Positions 10,739 through 22,053 of a stretch of 64,000 nucleotides of DNA are shown here, piece after piece (position 1 is the first letter of the stretch; the number at the start of each line of letters is the position of its first letter). Location: the NCBI GenBank assembly GCA_904418825.1, contig CAJFPU010000012.1:1-64000 (forward strand). Direction: 5' to 3'. This stretch comes from an uncultured Romboutsia sp. GTDB lineage: Bacteria > Bacillota > Clostridia > Peptostreptococcales > Peptostreptococcaceae. Both the position numbers and the translations under genes were made by a program. Under the pieces are notes generated by a model that was given only the letters and a program-made list of their open reading frames with translations, searched no databases and was not told where the DNA came from.

Positions 10739-11323
10739 CTACGGTCTATTTGTAATTACTTCATCTATTAAACCATATTCTTTAGCTTCCATTGATGACA
10801 TGAAGTTATCACGTTCAGTATCCATTTGAATTTTTTCTAATGGTTGACCTGTTCTTTCTGATAGTATTTGATTTAAAGTATCTTTCATTTTTAAGATTCT
10901 TTTAGCATGTATTTCTATATCAGTCGCCTGACCTCTTGTTCCACCTAATGGTTGGTGTATCATTATTTCACTATTTGGTAAAGCAAGTCTCTTACCCTTT
11001 GCTCCTGCTGCTAATAAGAATGCTCCCATAGATGCTGCCATTCCTATACATATAGTACTTACATCAGGTTTAATATATTGCATAGTATCGTAAATAGCCA
11101 TACCTGCTGTTATACTTCCTCCTGGTGAGTTTATATATAAATGTATATCTTTATCTGGGTCTTCTGATTCTAAAAATAATAACTGTGCTACTATAAGTCC
11201 AGCTGTAGCATCATTTACTTCATCACCTAAAAATATAATTCTATCCTTTAAAAGTTTTGAATATATATCGTAAGATCTTTCTCCTCTTCCTGTTTGCTCT
11301 ACAACTACAGGTACTAATGCCAT
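10739..11323 (-). CDS. clpP: ClpP, serine protease subunit of Clp complexes
   Basis: 194 residues, standard length. The catalytic Ser lies in the conserved [10 protein letters not shown] block (about 98), His in MIHQPLGG (about 122) and the Asp in the following ERD segment. It forms the tetradecameric proteolytic chamber served by ClpX. Gene order tig-clpP-clpX-lon-ysxC is the familiar Clostridia quality-control cluster. Confidence 0.96.
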   Translation of the reverse strand: MALVPVVVEQTGRGERSYDIYSKLLKDRIIFLGDEVNDATAGLIVAQLLFLESEDPDKDIHLYINSPGGSITAGMAIYDTMQYIKPDVSTICIGMAASMGAFLLAAGAKGKRLALPNSEIMIHQPLGGTRGQATDIEIHAKRILKMKDTLNQILSERTGQPLEKIQMDTERDNFMSSMEAKEYGLIDEVITNRP

Positions 11324-11364
11324 CTGCTATACCCCCTAAATATCTTATTTATTCTATATATAAT

Positions 11365-11391
11365 TTACAGTAGCCTAAAAGGCTACTGTAA
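11365..11391 (-). terminator. Hairpin between tig and clpP (partial terminator)
   Basis: TTACAGTAGCC / GGCTACTGTAA with a five-base loop, directly after the tig stop. The tail (AAATTATA) lacks a good T-run, so read-through into clpP is likely and the hairpin may set the tig:clpP ratio. Confidence 0.6.
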
Positions 11392-11393
11392 GA

Positions 11394-12680
11394 TTAAGCT
11401 ATTGTTGCATTTTCAACTAGTAAGTCTATTGTTTTTCTTATTTTTATTTGACCTTTTATATCTTCTATATCAGTTTCTCTTAATGAAGATTTTATTTTTT
11501 CAACTTCCATGTTGTACATAGCAGCCATTTTTTCTAATTCAGCATCTACATCTGCTTCATTTACTTCTACATTTTCTTTTTCAGCTATAGCTTCTAATAT
11601 TAAAGAAGATTTTACTAATCTTTCTGCATCAGCTCTTCTTTCTTCTCTTAACTCTTCTACACCTCTTCCAGTCATTTCTAATAACTGTTGTAAGTTTAAT
11701 CCTTGATATTGTAATTGATAGTTAAGTTCCATTAACATATTATCTATTTGATGTTGAATCATAGCTTCTGGTACTTCCACTTCTGTATTTGCAGAAACTT
11801 TTTCAACTAAAGCATTTCTCATTTCAGCATCTGCTGCATTTTTAGCTTGTTCTTCTAACTTAGCTTTTACGTCAGCTCTTAATTCAGCTAAAGTTTCAAA
11901 TTCAGTAGTGTCTTTAGCGAATTCATCATCTAAAGCTGGAACTTCTTTAACCTTTACATCATTTACTTTAACGTTAAATACTACTGGCTTTCCAGCTAAA
12001 TTTTCTGCATGGTAAGTTTCTGGGAAAGTAACGTTAACTTCTACTTCTTCTCCTGCTTTTTTACCAACTAATTGATCTTCAAATCCTGGTATGAAAGTGT
12101 TTGAACCTATAACTAAGTTGTAGTTTTCACCTTTTCCACCTTCGAATGCTACTCCATTTTCAAATCCTTCGAAGTCTATAACAGCTGTATCTCCATTTTC
12201 TAAAGCTTTACCTTCAACAGATATTAATCTAGCATTTTTATTTACCATTTCATTTAAGCTTAATTCTACTTCTTCTTCACTTACAGTATTGTCTACTTTA
12301 GATATTTCTATACCTTTGTAAGCTCCTAATTCAAATTCTGGTTTAACTTCAACATTTACAACCATAACTAATCCGTTATCTTTGCTTATTTCTTCTATAT
12401 CTAAGTCTGGTCTATCTATTGGATCTATATTTAATTCCTTTATAGCTTGTGGATATATTTCTGGGAATAACATATCTATAGCATCATTATAGAATACTCC
12501 CTTTCCATATTGTGTTTCTATAACTACCTTTGGAGCTTTACCTTTTCTAAATCCTGGTATATTATATTTTCCTTTAGTTTTGTTATATGCTTTATTTACT
12601 GCTTCTTCAAATTTATTATTATCTACAGTTATTTTTAAAGTAACCTTGTTACCTTCCTTTTTTACTAATTCTGCTTTCAT
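11394..12680 (-). CDS. tig: Trigger factor, ribosome-associated chaperone/prolyl isomerase
   Basis: 428 residues, normal length. N-terminal ribosome-binding domain with the signature GFRKGKAPK (about 42-50), a central FKBP-type isomerase domain (about 160-245, beginning GDTAVIDFEGF) and a long helical C-terminal cradle. It binds nascent chains at the exit tunnel. AGGAGG precedes the ATG, and a promoter is visible at 12734-12763. Confidence 0.95.
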   Translation of the reverse strand: MKAELVKKEGNKVTLKITVDNNKFEEAVNKAYNKTKGKYNIPGFRKGKAPKVVIETQYGKGVFYNDAIDMLFPEIYPQAIKELNIDPIDRPDLDIEEISKDNGLVMVVNVEVKPEFELGAYKGIEISKVDNTVSEEEVELSLNEMVNKNARLISVEGKALENGDTAVIDFEGFENGVAFEGGKGENYNLVIGSNTFIPGFEDQLVGKKAGEEVEVNVTFPETYHAENLAGKPVVFNVKVNDVKVKEVPALDDEFAKDTTEFETLAELRADVKAKLEEQAKNAADAEMRNALVEKVSANTEVEVPEAMIQHQIDNMLMELNYQLQYQGLNLQQLLEMTGRGVEELREERRADAERLVKSSLILEAIAEKENVEVNEADVDAELEKMAAMYNMEVEKIKSSLRETDIEDIKGQIKIRKTIDLLVENATIA

Positions 12681-12733
12681 TAGTTTATTCCTCCTATATT
12701 GTTATGTAATGATTTATATAGCTTAACTCTTTA

Positions 12734-12763
12734 ATTATAGCACATAAGTTTTTTTATTTACAA
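12734..12763 (-). promoter_or_regulatory. Promoter of tig
   Basis: Minus strand TTGTAA (12758-12763), an 18-base spacer, and a perfect TATAAT (12734-12739), about 55 bases before the start codon. Confidence 0.6.
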
Positions 12764-12804
12764 GTGTTGGGTTAATTTCATAAACATAGTTAATTCAATA
12801 GTTT

Positions 12805-13275
12805 CTATAATATTATTTGCTCTATTTCTATATTATTATTTTCAATGTTCATTATAGAAAAACTTTTATAATCTACTTTCCTAGGTAAAGATGTACTTCC
12901 AGGATTTAGATATATAATGTTATCTTTCTTAAAATTTAACGGAATATGTGTGTGTCCAAATATAACAATATCAGCATTTATACTTTTAGCTTTTGCTTCT
13001 ATTTCATTAAGTCCATACTTTACATTATACTTATCTCCATGACATAAAAATATTACTTTATCTTCTATATCAAATATAAGTTCATCTTCAACATTATCAA
13101 AATCACAATTACCTTTTACTGCCATGATTCCAACTTTAGTCATATTATGTATATACTTAGAATCCGAAAAATTATCTCCTGCATGAATTATTAAATCACA
13201 ATTTTTTAAATAAGGTATTGTTTTATCAATACACTCTCTAACACCATGTGTATCACTTAATATACCTATTTTCAT
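12805..13275 (-). CDS. Metallophosphoesterase (YfcE/MJ0936-type phosphodiesterase)
   Basis: 156 residues with the calcineurin-like metal-binding motif series: GILSDTHG (residues 3-10), HAGDN (about 36), KGNCD (about 59) and GHTH (about 109). Characterised relatives are Mn-dependent phosphodiesterases with little known physiology. Its start overlaps the stop of the upstream RNase PH fusion gene by one base, so the two are co-translated. That pairing is common in Clostridia. Confidence 0.85.
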   Translation of the reverse strand: MKIGILSDTHGVRECIDKTIPYLKNCDLIIHAGDNFSDSKYIHNMTKVGIMAVKGNCDFDNVEDELIFDIEDKVIFLCHGDKYNVKYGLNEIEAKAKSINADIVIFGHTHIPLNFKKDNIIYLNPGSTSLPRKVDYKSFSIMNIENNNIEIEQIIL

Positions 13276-14624
13276 TACTTACCTACCCTTTTTTTTAACT
13301 CTTCCTTCATTAAATTTAATGCATTAGCTCTGTGACTTATTGCATTTTTTATCGAAGCTGGTATTTCTGCAAATGTCTTATTATATCCATTTACTATAAA
13401 TAATGAATCATATCCAAATCCATTTTTACCTTTTTCCTCAAATCCTATATTCCCTTCACAAGTTCCTCTTACTACGAATTCTTTTCCATCTGGGAAAACA
13501 ACTGCTATAGCAGATACAAACCTTGCACCTCTTTGACTCATTGGTACATTATTTAAAGATTTAAGTAACTTTTGTCTATTTTCTTCATCAGTAGCATTCT
13601 CCCCTGCAAATCTAGCAGAATATATACCTGGTTTTTTTCCTATAGCATCAACTTCTAAACCTGAATCATCAGATATAGCTATCATCTTAGTCTTCTTAGC
13701 TATTGTTCTTGCCTTTATTAAAGCATTGTGCTCAAAAGTTTTTCCATCTTCAACAATTTCAATTCCGCCTAAGTTGACATCATTTAAAGAGTATATTTTA
13801 TAATCAAGATCATTTAATATAGCTCCTATTTCTTCTAACTTATGAGAATTATTTGTAGCTATAACAACTTCATCACCATATTCTACTCCAAGTATTTCAT
13901 CTGCAATTTCACCTAATGCTTCTCTTTGAGCTTTTATTAGTTCTTTGTTACCTTTTTCTCCAAGTTCTAATAATTTATTTAAATCTTCTCTAGAAAACGG
14001 TCTTTCTTCTCCTGTTCCTTGAACTTCAACGAATTCACCTTTATCAGTCATTATTACATTCATATCTACCTGTGCATTTGAATCTTCTTCATAACATAAA
14101 TCAAGTAAATGTTCTTTTTCAACTATACCAACACTTATAGCTGATACAAAGTTTGTTATTGGCATATGCTTTATAGTTTTTGATTTATATAGTTTATTTA
14201 TAGCATCTACTACAGCTACGAAAGCTCCTGTTATAGAAGCAGTTCTAGTTCCTCCATCTGCTTGTATTACATCACAATCTACCCATATAGTTCTTTCTCC
14301 TATTTTAGTTAAATCTACTACAGATCTTATTGCTCTACCGATTAATCTTTGTATCTCTTGTGTTCTACCATCAACTTTTCCTCTTGATGATTCTCTTACC
14401 TTCCTTTGATGCGTTGATCTTGGAAGCATTGAATACTCAGCATTTATCCAGCCTGTTCCTGTATTTCTTAAAAATGGAGGTACTTTGTCTTCAATAGATG
14501 CTGTACATATAACTTTTGTTGATCCCATCTCTATAAGCACAGATCCTTCTGCATACTTTGTATAATTTCTAGTAATTTTTATATCTCTAATTTGATCATT
14601 TTTTCTGTTATCAATTCTCGCCAT
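13275..14624 (-). CDS. rph: Fused ribonuclease PH - XTP/dITP pyrophosphatase (Rph-RdgB)
   Basis: 449 residues made of two full-length enzymes. Residues 1 to about 245 are RNase PH, the 3' tRNA-trimming phosphorolytic exonuclease ([34 protein letters not shown]). Residues from about 250 to 449 are the Ham1/RdgB pyrophosphatase that removes inosine and xanthosine triphosphates from the nucleotide pool ([28 protein letters not shown]). No linker stop or restart is visible. In most bacteria these are separate but adjacent genes. It is followed without a gap by the phosphodiesterase gene. Confidence 0.93.
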   Translation of the reverse strand: MARIDNRKNDQIRDIKITRNYTKYAEGSVLIEMGSTKVICTASIEDKVPPFLRNTGTGWINAEYSMLPRSTHQRKVRESSRGKVDGRTQEIQRLIGRAIRSVVDLTKIGERTIWVDCDVIQADGGTRTASITGAFVAVVDAINKLYKSKTIKHMPITNFVSAISVGIVEKEHLLDLCYEEDSNAQVDMNVIMTDKGEFVEVQGTGEERPFSREDLNKLLELGEKGNKELIKAQREALGEIADEILGVEYGDEVVIATNNSHKLEEIGAILNDLDYKIYSLNDVNLGGIEIVEDGKTFEHNALIKARTIAKKTKMIAISDDSGLEVDAIGKKPGIYSARFAGENATDEENRQKLLKSLNNVPMSQRGARFVSAIAVVFPDGKEFVVRGTCEGNIGFEEKGKNGFGYDSLFIVNGYNKTFAEIPASIKNAISHRANALNLMKEELKKRVGK

Positions 14625-14821
14625 TTATAATACCTCACTTAAATCTATCTAATACTTTTATATATTAAATTTATATATTTTATAACTACTTTATAACTTT
14701 TATTAATATTATAGTTATAATATTATCATAAGTAGTTATGATTTTTCCATATTTAAGCATCTACATATAACATTTATTATCTTTAATATTTCGAGTCTAG
14801 TATCTATAAAACATCTAAATA

Positions 14822-16849
<2,028 letters not shown>

Positions 16850-17062
16850 TCACCTCTTATCTATAAATCTCTTTTAGTATTACCCTTTTGTTACCTTATT
16901 ATATTTTTAGTATATCATTTTAGGTTTATATTTGTAGATTTTTTTACACTTTATAAATTTATAAACTTTTAAAACAATCGTTAAATTCTAACTTTAACTT
17001 ATTTTTTTTAGTAAAATGTCTATTTCACTATTTTTTTATTGGTTATTAGTTTAAAAAATATG

Positions 17063-17090
17063 TTGAAATTTATCTGGAAATCATTATGAT
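17063..17090 (+). promoter_or_regulatory. Promoter of permease B
   Basis: TTGAAA (17063-17068), a 16-base spacer, TATGAT (17085-17090). The whole stretch aligns with the promoter of the paralogue at 18797-18824, so promoter and gene were duplicated together. The longest reading frame of permease B would start at an ATG inside this -10 box, which rules that start out. Confidence 0.7.
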
Positions 17091-17142
17091 AATTGATGTA
17101 ATTATTATAACTAAAACATTAACAAAAGAAATGAATTTAAAA

Positions 17143-18492
17143 ATGGAGAATAAACAACTTCAAAAAAGCTTAGGTATCGCTGCTGCTTTATCAACAGTTG
17201 TTGGTATGGTTATAGGTGGTGGAGTATTCTTTAAACCACAAGCAGTTTACACTTTAACTGGTGGTGCTCCAGGTCTTGGAATGATAGCTTGGGTTTTAGC
17301 AGGTATAATAACAATAGCTGCTGGACTTACTGCGGCAGAAGTTTCAGCTGCAATACCTAAAACAGGTGGAATGATGGTATATATAGAAGAAATATACGGT
17401 AAGAAACTTGGTTTCTTAACAGGTTGGATGCAATCAGTATTATTCTTCCCAGCTACAATAGCTGCTTTAGCAGTTATGTTCGGACAACAATCTGCTGGAT
17501 TATTAGGAAATGAATCTTTAGTAATTCCTATAACATTAGGTGTTGTAATATTATTAGCTGTATTAAACTGTCTTGGTTCTAAAACAAGCGGTATAATACA
17601 AACTGTATCAACTGTAGGTAAATTACTTCCTCTTGTATTAATAATGATATTCGGATTTATAAAAGGTAGTGGAGATAACGCTATAATAACTCCTATGGTT
17701 GCTGAAGGTGTAAGCCCAATGGGTGTAATAGGACAATTATTAATAGCTGTATTATTCGCTTATGATGGATGGATAAACGTTGGTGCTATAGCTGGTGAAA
17801 TGAAAAATCCAGGAAAAGATTTACCAAAAGCAATAGTTGGTGGTTTATCTTTAGTTATGGCAGTATACGTAGTTATAAACTTAGCTTACCTTTGGGTATT
17901 ACCAGCTGACCAATTAATGAACTATGCATCTCCAGCTTCAGCGGTTGCAGAGCAAATATTTGGACCAATGGGTGGTAAATTTGTAACTTGTGGTATATTA
18001 GTATCTGTATTCGGATGTATAAATGGATACTTATTAACAGGGCCAAGAGTAACTTATACATTAGGTGCTCAAAAAACTTTACCAGCAGCATTAGGTAAAG
18101 TAAATAAAAATGGTGCTCCAGTTAATGCTACATTAGCAATGGCAGTATTATCATGTTTATATGCTTTATCAGGACAATTCAACTTATTAACTGACTTAGC
18201 TGTATTTGCTGTATGGGTATTCTATGTATTAACATTTATAGGTGTTATAAAATTAAGAAAAGATCAACCAAACTTACACAGACCATACAAAGTACCTATG
18301 TATCCTGTAATACCATTAGTAGCTATATTAGGTGGATTATTTGTTGTAGTAAACCAATTAGCATTCTCTGGTATGAAAAATACAGTGATAGCTTTAGGTG
18401 GAGTTATTATAACTCTTATAGGTTTACCGGTTTATTCTTATACAACTAAAAAGAACGGTAATTATAAAGAAAAAACAAAAAAATCTGCATAA
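17143..18492 (+). CDS. APC-superfamily amino acid permease, paralogue B
   Basis: 449 residues from the ATG at 17143, starting MENKQLQKSLG just as its neighbour starts MENKQLQKNLG. APC motif VGMVIGGGVFFKPQA near the N-terminus, 12 predicted membrane segments and a conserved FAYDGWINVGAIAGEM block. Upstream in-frame ATGs are rejected because the first overlaps the -10 box. The ribosome site is weak (AGAAATGA against AGAAAGGA in paralogue C), so translation may be lower. Substrate unknown; relatives exchange neutral or hydroxy amino acids. Confidence 0.82.
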   Translation: MENKQLQKSLGIAAALSTVVGMVIGGGVFFKPQAVYTLTGGAPGLGMIAWVLAGIITIAAGLTAAEVSAAIPKTGGMMVYIEEIYGKKLGFLTGWMQSVLFFPATIAALAVMFGQQSAGLLGNESLVIPITLGVVILLAVLNCLGSKTSGIIQTVSTVGKLLPLVLIMIFGFIKGSGDNAIITPMVAEGVSPMGVIGQLLIAVLFAYDGWINVGAIAGEMKNPGKDLPKAIVGGLSLVMAVYVVINLAYLWVLPADQLMNYASPASAVAEQIFGPMGGKFVTCGILVSVFGCINGYLLTGPRVTYTLGAQKTLPAALGKVNKNGAPVNATLAMAVLSCLYALSGQFNLLTDLAVFAVWVFYVLTFIGVIKLRKDQPNLHRPYKVPMYPVIPLVAILGGLFVVVNQLAFSGMKNTVIALGGVIITLIGLPVYSYTTKKNGNYKEKTKKSA

Positions 18493-18498
18493 AAAAAC

Positions 18499-18525
18499 TA
18501 CTCACTTTTTGTGAGTATTTTTTTT
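18499..18525 (+). terminator. Terminator of permease B
   Basis: TACTCAC-TTTTT-GTGAGTA followed by eight Ts. Confidence 0.9.
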
Positions 18526-18796
18526 ATTAATATCTATTTATTCTTTAAGTATAACTTTTAAGATTATTGCAGATAATATTAAAAATTTTTCTTATATTTT
18601 TTAATAAACATAAATTATCATAAGCTATAATTATATTATTTCTCATGTAATCTTAACTTTAAATTTATAAGAAATTTTTTACATTTATTTTATGTTAAAT
18701 CTTTTAAAATATTTGTTTAGAGCCATTTTGATTTAATTTGCTTTAATATTTAATTTTAAGATGCATATTTTTGTCGCAAAAGGCAGAAAAAAAACA
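18526..18796. other. AT-rich spacer between the two permease genes
   Basis: No ORF and no strong secondary structure seen apart from the flanking terminator and promoter. Confidence 0.4.
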
Positions 18797-18824
18797 TTGA
18801 AATTTATGTTGAAATCGTTATAAT
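18797..18824 (+). promoter_or_regulatory. Promoter of permease C
   Basis: TTGAAA (18797-18802), a 16-base spacer, TATAAT (18819-18824), about 50 bases before the start codon. Stronger -10 than paralogue B. Confidence 0.75.
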
Positions 18825-18875
18825 AATTAATATGTAATAATATAAAATTTTAACAAGAGAAAGGAATCTAACTAA

Positions 18876-20219
18876 ATGGAAAACAAACAACTTCAAAAGA
18901 ATTTAGGTGTAGCTGCTGCTTTATCAACAGTTGTTGGTATGGTTATAGGTGGTGGAGTATTCTTCAAGCCTCAAGCTGTATTTACACTAACAGGTGGAGA
19001 GCCTGGACTTGGTATGATAGCATGGATTTTAGCTGGTATACTAACTATAACTGCTGGTCTTACTGCTGCTGAAGTTTCTGCTGCAATACCTAAAACAGGC
19101 GGTATGATGGTTTATATTGAAGAAATATATGGAAAGAAATTAGGATTTTTAACAGGATGGATGCAATCAGTATTATTCTTCCCTGCAACAATAGCTGCTA
19201 TATCAGTTATGTTTGGGCAACAATCTGCTTACTTAATAGGAACTAATAGCCAAACGTTCATAATAGCTATGACTGTTGGTGTTATATTATTAATTGGTGT
19301 TTTAAATACTTTTGGTTCTAAAACAAGTGGTACTATACAAACTGTATCTACTATATGTAAATTAATACCTCTTGTATTATTAATAGTATTTGGTTTCTTA
19401 AAAGGTGATACTAGCTCTCCTGTTATGCAACCATTAGTTGGAGAAGGAGTACAAGTTTCAACTGTTATAGGACAATTATTAGTTGCTATATTATTTGCTT
19501 ATGATGGATGGATAAACGTTGGTGCTATAGCTGGTGAAATGAAGAATCCAGGAAAAGATTTACCTAAAGCTATAATCGGTGGTTTATCTGTAGTTATGGC
19601 AGTTTATGTTATTATAAACATTGCTTATCTTTTAGTATTACCTGCTAGTGAATTAGCTTTACATGCTTCACCTGCTTCAGCTGTTGCTGAAAAATTATTT
19701 GGACCTATAGGTGGTAAAATAATAACTGTTGGTATATTAATATCTGTATTCGGATGTATAAATGGATACTTATTAACTGGACCTAGAATAGTTTATACTT
19801 TAGGAAAAGAAAAAAATATACCTGCTGTATTTGGACAATTAAATAAGAATGATGTTCCAGCTAATGCAACATTATTAATGGCTGTATTAGCAGCTTTATA
19901 TGCATTATCAGGTCAATTCAACTTATTAAGTGATTTATCAATGTTTGCTGTTTGGTCATTCTATGTATTAACATTCGCTGGTGTTATAAAACTTAGAAAA
20001 ACTCATCCAAATATGAATAGACCATATAAGGTACCTCTATATCCTATAATACCTTTAATAGCTATAGCTGGTGGTTTATATGTTGTAATAGATCAATTAA
20101 TGAAGAATACTTTAATATCTTTAGGTGGAGTTCTTATTACTCTTATAGGGTTACCAGTTTACTCTTATATGAATAAAAAATACTCTAATTCTAAAGATGA
20201 TATAGATAGAGCTGCTTAA
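18876..20219 (+). CDS. APC-superfamily amino acid permease, paralogue C
   Basis: 447 residues. It is nearly identical to paralogue B through helices 1-3 (AALSTVVGMVIGGGVFFK; LTGWMQSVLFFPATIAA) and diverges in loops and the C-terminus. The AAAGGA ribosome site is well placed. The tandem copies have separate promoters and terminators, so they are a gene duplication rather than an operon. It faces the 2-hydroxyacid dehydrogenase gene across a shared terminator. Confidence 0.83.
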   Translation: MENKQLQKNLGVAAALSTVVGMVIGGGVFFKPQAVFTLTGGEPGLGMIAWILAGILTITAGLTAAEVSAAIPKTGGMMVYIEEIYGKKLGFLTGWMQSVLFFPATIAAISVMFGQQSAYLIGTNSQTFIIAMTVGVILLIGVLNTFGSKTSGTIQTVSTICKLIPLVLLIVFGFLKGDTSSPVMQPLVGEGVQVSTVIGQLLVAILFAYDGWINVGAIAGEMKNPGKDLPKAIIGGLSVVMAVYVIINIAYLLVLPASELALHASPASAVAEKLFGPIGGKIITVGILISVFGCINGYLLTGPRIVYTLGKEKNIPAVFGQLNKNDVPANATLLMAVLAALYALSGQFNLLSDLSMFAVWSFYVLTFAGVIKLRKTHPNMNRPYKVPLYPIIPLIAIAGGLYVVIDQLMKNTLISLGGVLITLIGLPVYSYMNKKYSNSKDDIDRAA

Positions 20220-20226
20220 TATAAAT

Positions 20227-20258
20227 AAAAAACTACTCACTTCTGTGAGTAGTTTTTA
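20227..20258. terminator. Bidirectional terminator between permease C and the dehydrogenase
   Basis: AAAAACTACTCAC-TTCT-GTGAGTAGTTTTT has runs of A and T on both sides, located between convergent stops at 20219 and 20260. The stem matches the terminator of permease B, another trace of the duplication. Confidence 0.9.
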
Positions 20259-20259
20259 C

Positions 20260-21195
20260 TTAATATCCTTTAGATATATCTATCATATTTTTCAAAGGCT
20301 TATTTTCAATATAATTTTTCAGGTTATTATAAATCATATTAAAAGTTCTCTCTTCGTTTTTATCAGATACCCATGAATTATGAGGTGTTATAATTACATT
20401 ATCAAATTCCCACAACTTACTATTTTTATCTAGTGGTTCATTTTCAAATACATCTAGAGCAACTCCCCTAAACTTATTTATATATTTTATTAAATCTTTT
20501 TCATTAACAATATTTCCTCTTCCAACATTTATAAATACAGAGCCATCCTTCATAATTTTAAATTTATCTTTATTTATAATTCCTAGAGTCTTTTTCGTTG
20601 CTGGTATTGTAACTATAACCACATCACAATTTTTAAATACTTCATCCATTTTATCACTTTCAAAACACTTACCAAAATATTCTTTATCATGTCCAGTTGT
20701 ATTAACTCCCCATATTTCAACGTCAAATCCTTGTAACCTTTTAGCTGCTTCTGTAGCTAATGTCCCTGTTCCTATAAATCCAACTCTCTTCCCTCTTAAT
20801 TCTGTTATAGAAAAATTTTGCTTCCATGTTTTATTTATTTGTTGTTCGTGAAACTTTCTACTATTTTTGTATATTTCTAATATATACATAACTATCCATT
20901 CACCTATAGGTATACTGTAACACCCCTTATTATTAGATATCAAAATATCTCTATTTAATATTTTATCTATAGGTATATGATCTATACCCATAGTAATTAT
21001 CTGTATATATTTTAAATTATTCATTTTAGTTATATCTAGCGTCTGAAATGGATTATATGTAACTAATATATCAGCATTATCTACATCTTCATTATTAGTT
21101 ACTATATTCTCATCGTAATATATAATTTCATATCCTAATGACTTTATTTTATCAAATTTTTCTTTTCCATAATCCTTAGTAAATAAAACTTTCAT
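20260..21195 (-). CDS. D-2-hydroxyacid dehydrogenase (NAD-dependent)
   Basis: 311 residues. NAD-binding motif GFIGTGTLA (about 139-147), catalytic Arg in NVGRGNIVN (about 229), Glu in ALDVFENEP (about 258) and His in ITPHNSW (about 277). The family reduces 2-keto acids to D-2-hydroxy acids or does the reverse. It is somewhat shorter and more diverged than SerA and lacks an ACT domain, so it is not a typical serine-pathway enzyme. AAGGGGTG precedes the ATG. Substrate unknown. Confidence 0.85.
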   Translation of the reverse strand: MKVLFTKDYGKEKFDKIKSLGYEIIYYDENIVTNNEDVDNADILVTYNPFQTLDITKMNNLKYIQIITMGIDHIPIDKILNRDILISNNKGCYSIPIGEWIVMYILEIYKNSRKFHEQQINKTWKQNFSITELRGKRVGFIGTGTLATEAAKRLQGFDVEIWGVNTTGHDKEYFGKCFESDKMDEVFKNCDVVIVTIPATKKTLGIINKDKFKIMKDGSVFINVGRGNIVNEKDLIKYINKFRGVALDVFENEPLDKNSKLWEFDNVIITPHNSWVSDKNEERTFNMIYNNLKNYIENKPLKNMIDISKGY

Positions 21196-21253
21196 AATTT
21201 CACCCCTTATAAGGATATACTTTTAATAATTATATTATTACTATAAAAGTAAA

Positions 21254-21277
21254 AAGTCCTTCAAAATTGAAGGACTT
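21254..21277 (-). terminator. Terminator of the Bfd-like gene
   Basis: AAGTCCTTC / GAAGGACTT; on the minus strand followed by TTTTTACTTTT. About 100 bases beyond the stop at 21379. The intervening stretch holds further weak inverted repeats (about 21290-21385). Confidence 0.8.
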
Positions 21278-21378
21278 AATCTATTTAATATAAATGTATA
21301 CTAACTATGATGATATTTAATCTGAGGTGTAAGATACATTTATTTAATAGTATTTTACCCAATTATCTGAATTAAATA

Positions 21379-21699
21379 CTATCTTTTTATATCTATTACA
21401 TTTTGAACAAGAGCTTTACATCTTCCACAAGCTGAACCTGCCCCTGTTATTTCAGCAACTTTTTCTGTAGTTTCTGCACCATTTTTAACTGCATTTACTA
21501 CATCTTCAAGAGAAACTCCGGTACATCCACATACAGATGCTAATATTTTTTCTATTTCTCCTACACATCTTCCACATCCAGTAGCTGCTCCAGTCATATC
21601 TTTTATTTCTTGTACTGTACGAGCACCTGCTATCATTGCCTTTCTTATATCTATGTAACTTACTTGTTTGCAATGACAAATTATTTTATCTCCAGCCAT
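21379..21699 (-). CDS. Tandem-domain BFD-like [2Fe-2S]-binding protein
   Basis: 106 residues formed by two BFD-like [2Fe-2S] modules, each with the full Cys set: C8/C10 with C42/C45, and C57/C59 with C91/C94. Single modules occur in bacterioferritin-associated ferredoxin, NifU, nitrite reductase and CopZ. A free-standing protein with two modules suggests a small electron carrier or iron-sulfur scaffold carrying two clusters. No bacterioferritin or oxidoreductase partner is next to it. Confidence 0.8.
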   Translation of the reverse strand: MAGDKIICHCKQVSYIDIRKAMIAGARTVQEIKDMTGAATGCGRCVGEIEKILASVCGCTGVSLEDVVNAVKNGAETTEKVAEITGAGSACGRCKALVQNVIDIKR

Positions 21700-21869
21700 T
21701 TTATAGTCTCCTTGTTATCTATCATTTTATAATATATATATAACCTCTTTTCAATACTTTGAAACATTTTAATTATACTTAATAGTATACTATTTAAATA
21801 TTAAATTATTAAAAGTTTCACTATATTAAATCTAAGTTTATAATTCTACTTAAATAAATATATAACTAA

Positions 21870-21912
21870 AAGACCAACTTAACCATTAAACTCAATAGTT
21901 AAGTTAGTTCTT
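21870..21912 (-). terminator. Terminator following the displaced rlmD 3' end
   Basis: AAGACCAACTTAAC / GTTAAGTTAGTTCTT, one G-T pair, T-rich on the minus-strand side. It lies nine bases past the stop codon of the rlmD-like remnant and was probably the native rlmD terminator. Confidence 0.6.
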
Positions 21913-21920
21913 ATAATTAA

Positions 21921-21977
21921 TTATATTCTTCTTAGTTTAGCTACTGCCTCAACGTGTCTAAAGTGTTGTGCGTAGAC
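21921..21977 (-). pseudogene. Displaced C-terminal end of rlmD (left attachment-site remnant)
   Basis: Minus-strand codons read ..QHFRHVEAVAKLRRI then TAA. This closely matches the C-terminal motif of RumA/TrmA-type uracil methyltransferases (FPHTxHVE..). The intact rlmD at 37319 ends FPHTMHVESCAKIVKKSDL. There is no start codon or upstream coding sequence here. Inference: a mobile element integrated within the last codons of rlmD, supplied a replacement end, and left the native end here. Joining the two sides at a shared CAC restores an open frame (MFPH-FRHVE). The match is short, so chance resemblance is not excluded. Confidence 0.45.
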
Positions 21978-22053
21978 AATATATTAATTCTGATGTAGTA
22001 TTATTTGCCTCTTATATAACATTTGTATATAACTTTCCTTCATTATATATACG

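Noticed and set aside
17086-17142. N-terminal extension of permease B
   Set aside because: Its ATG lies inside the -10 box, and alignment with permease C places the start at 17143.
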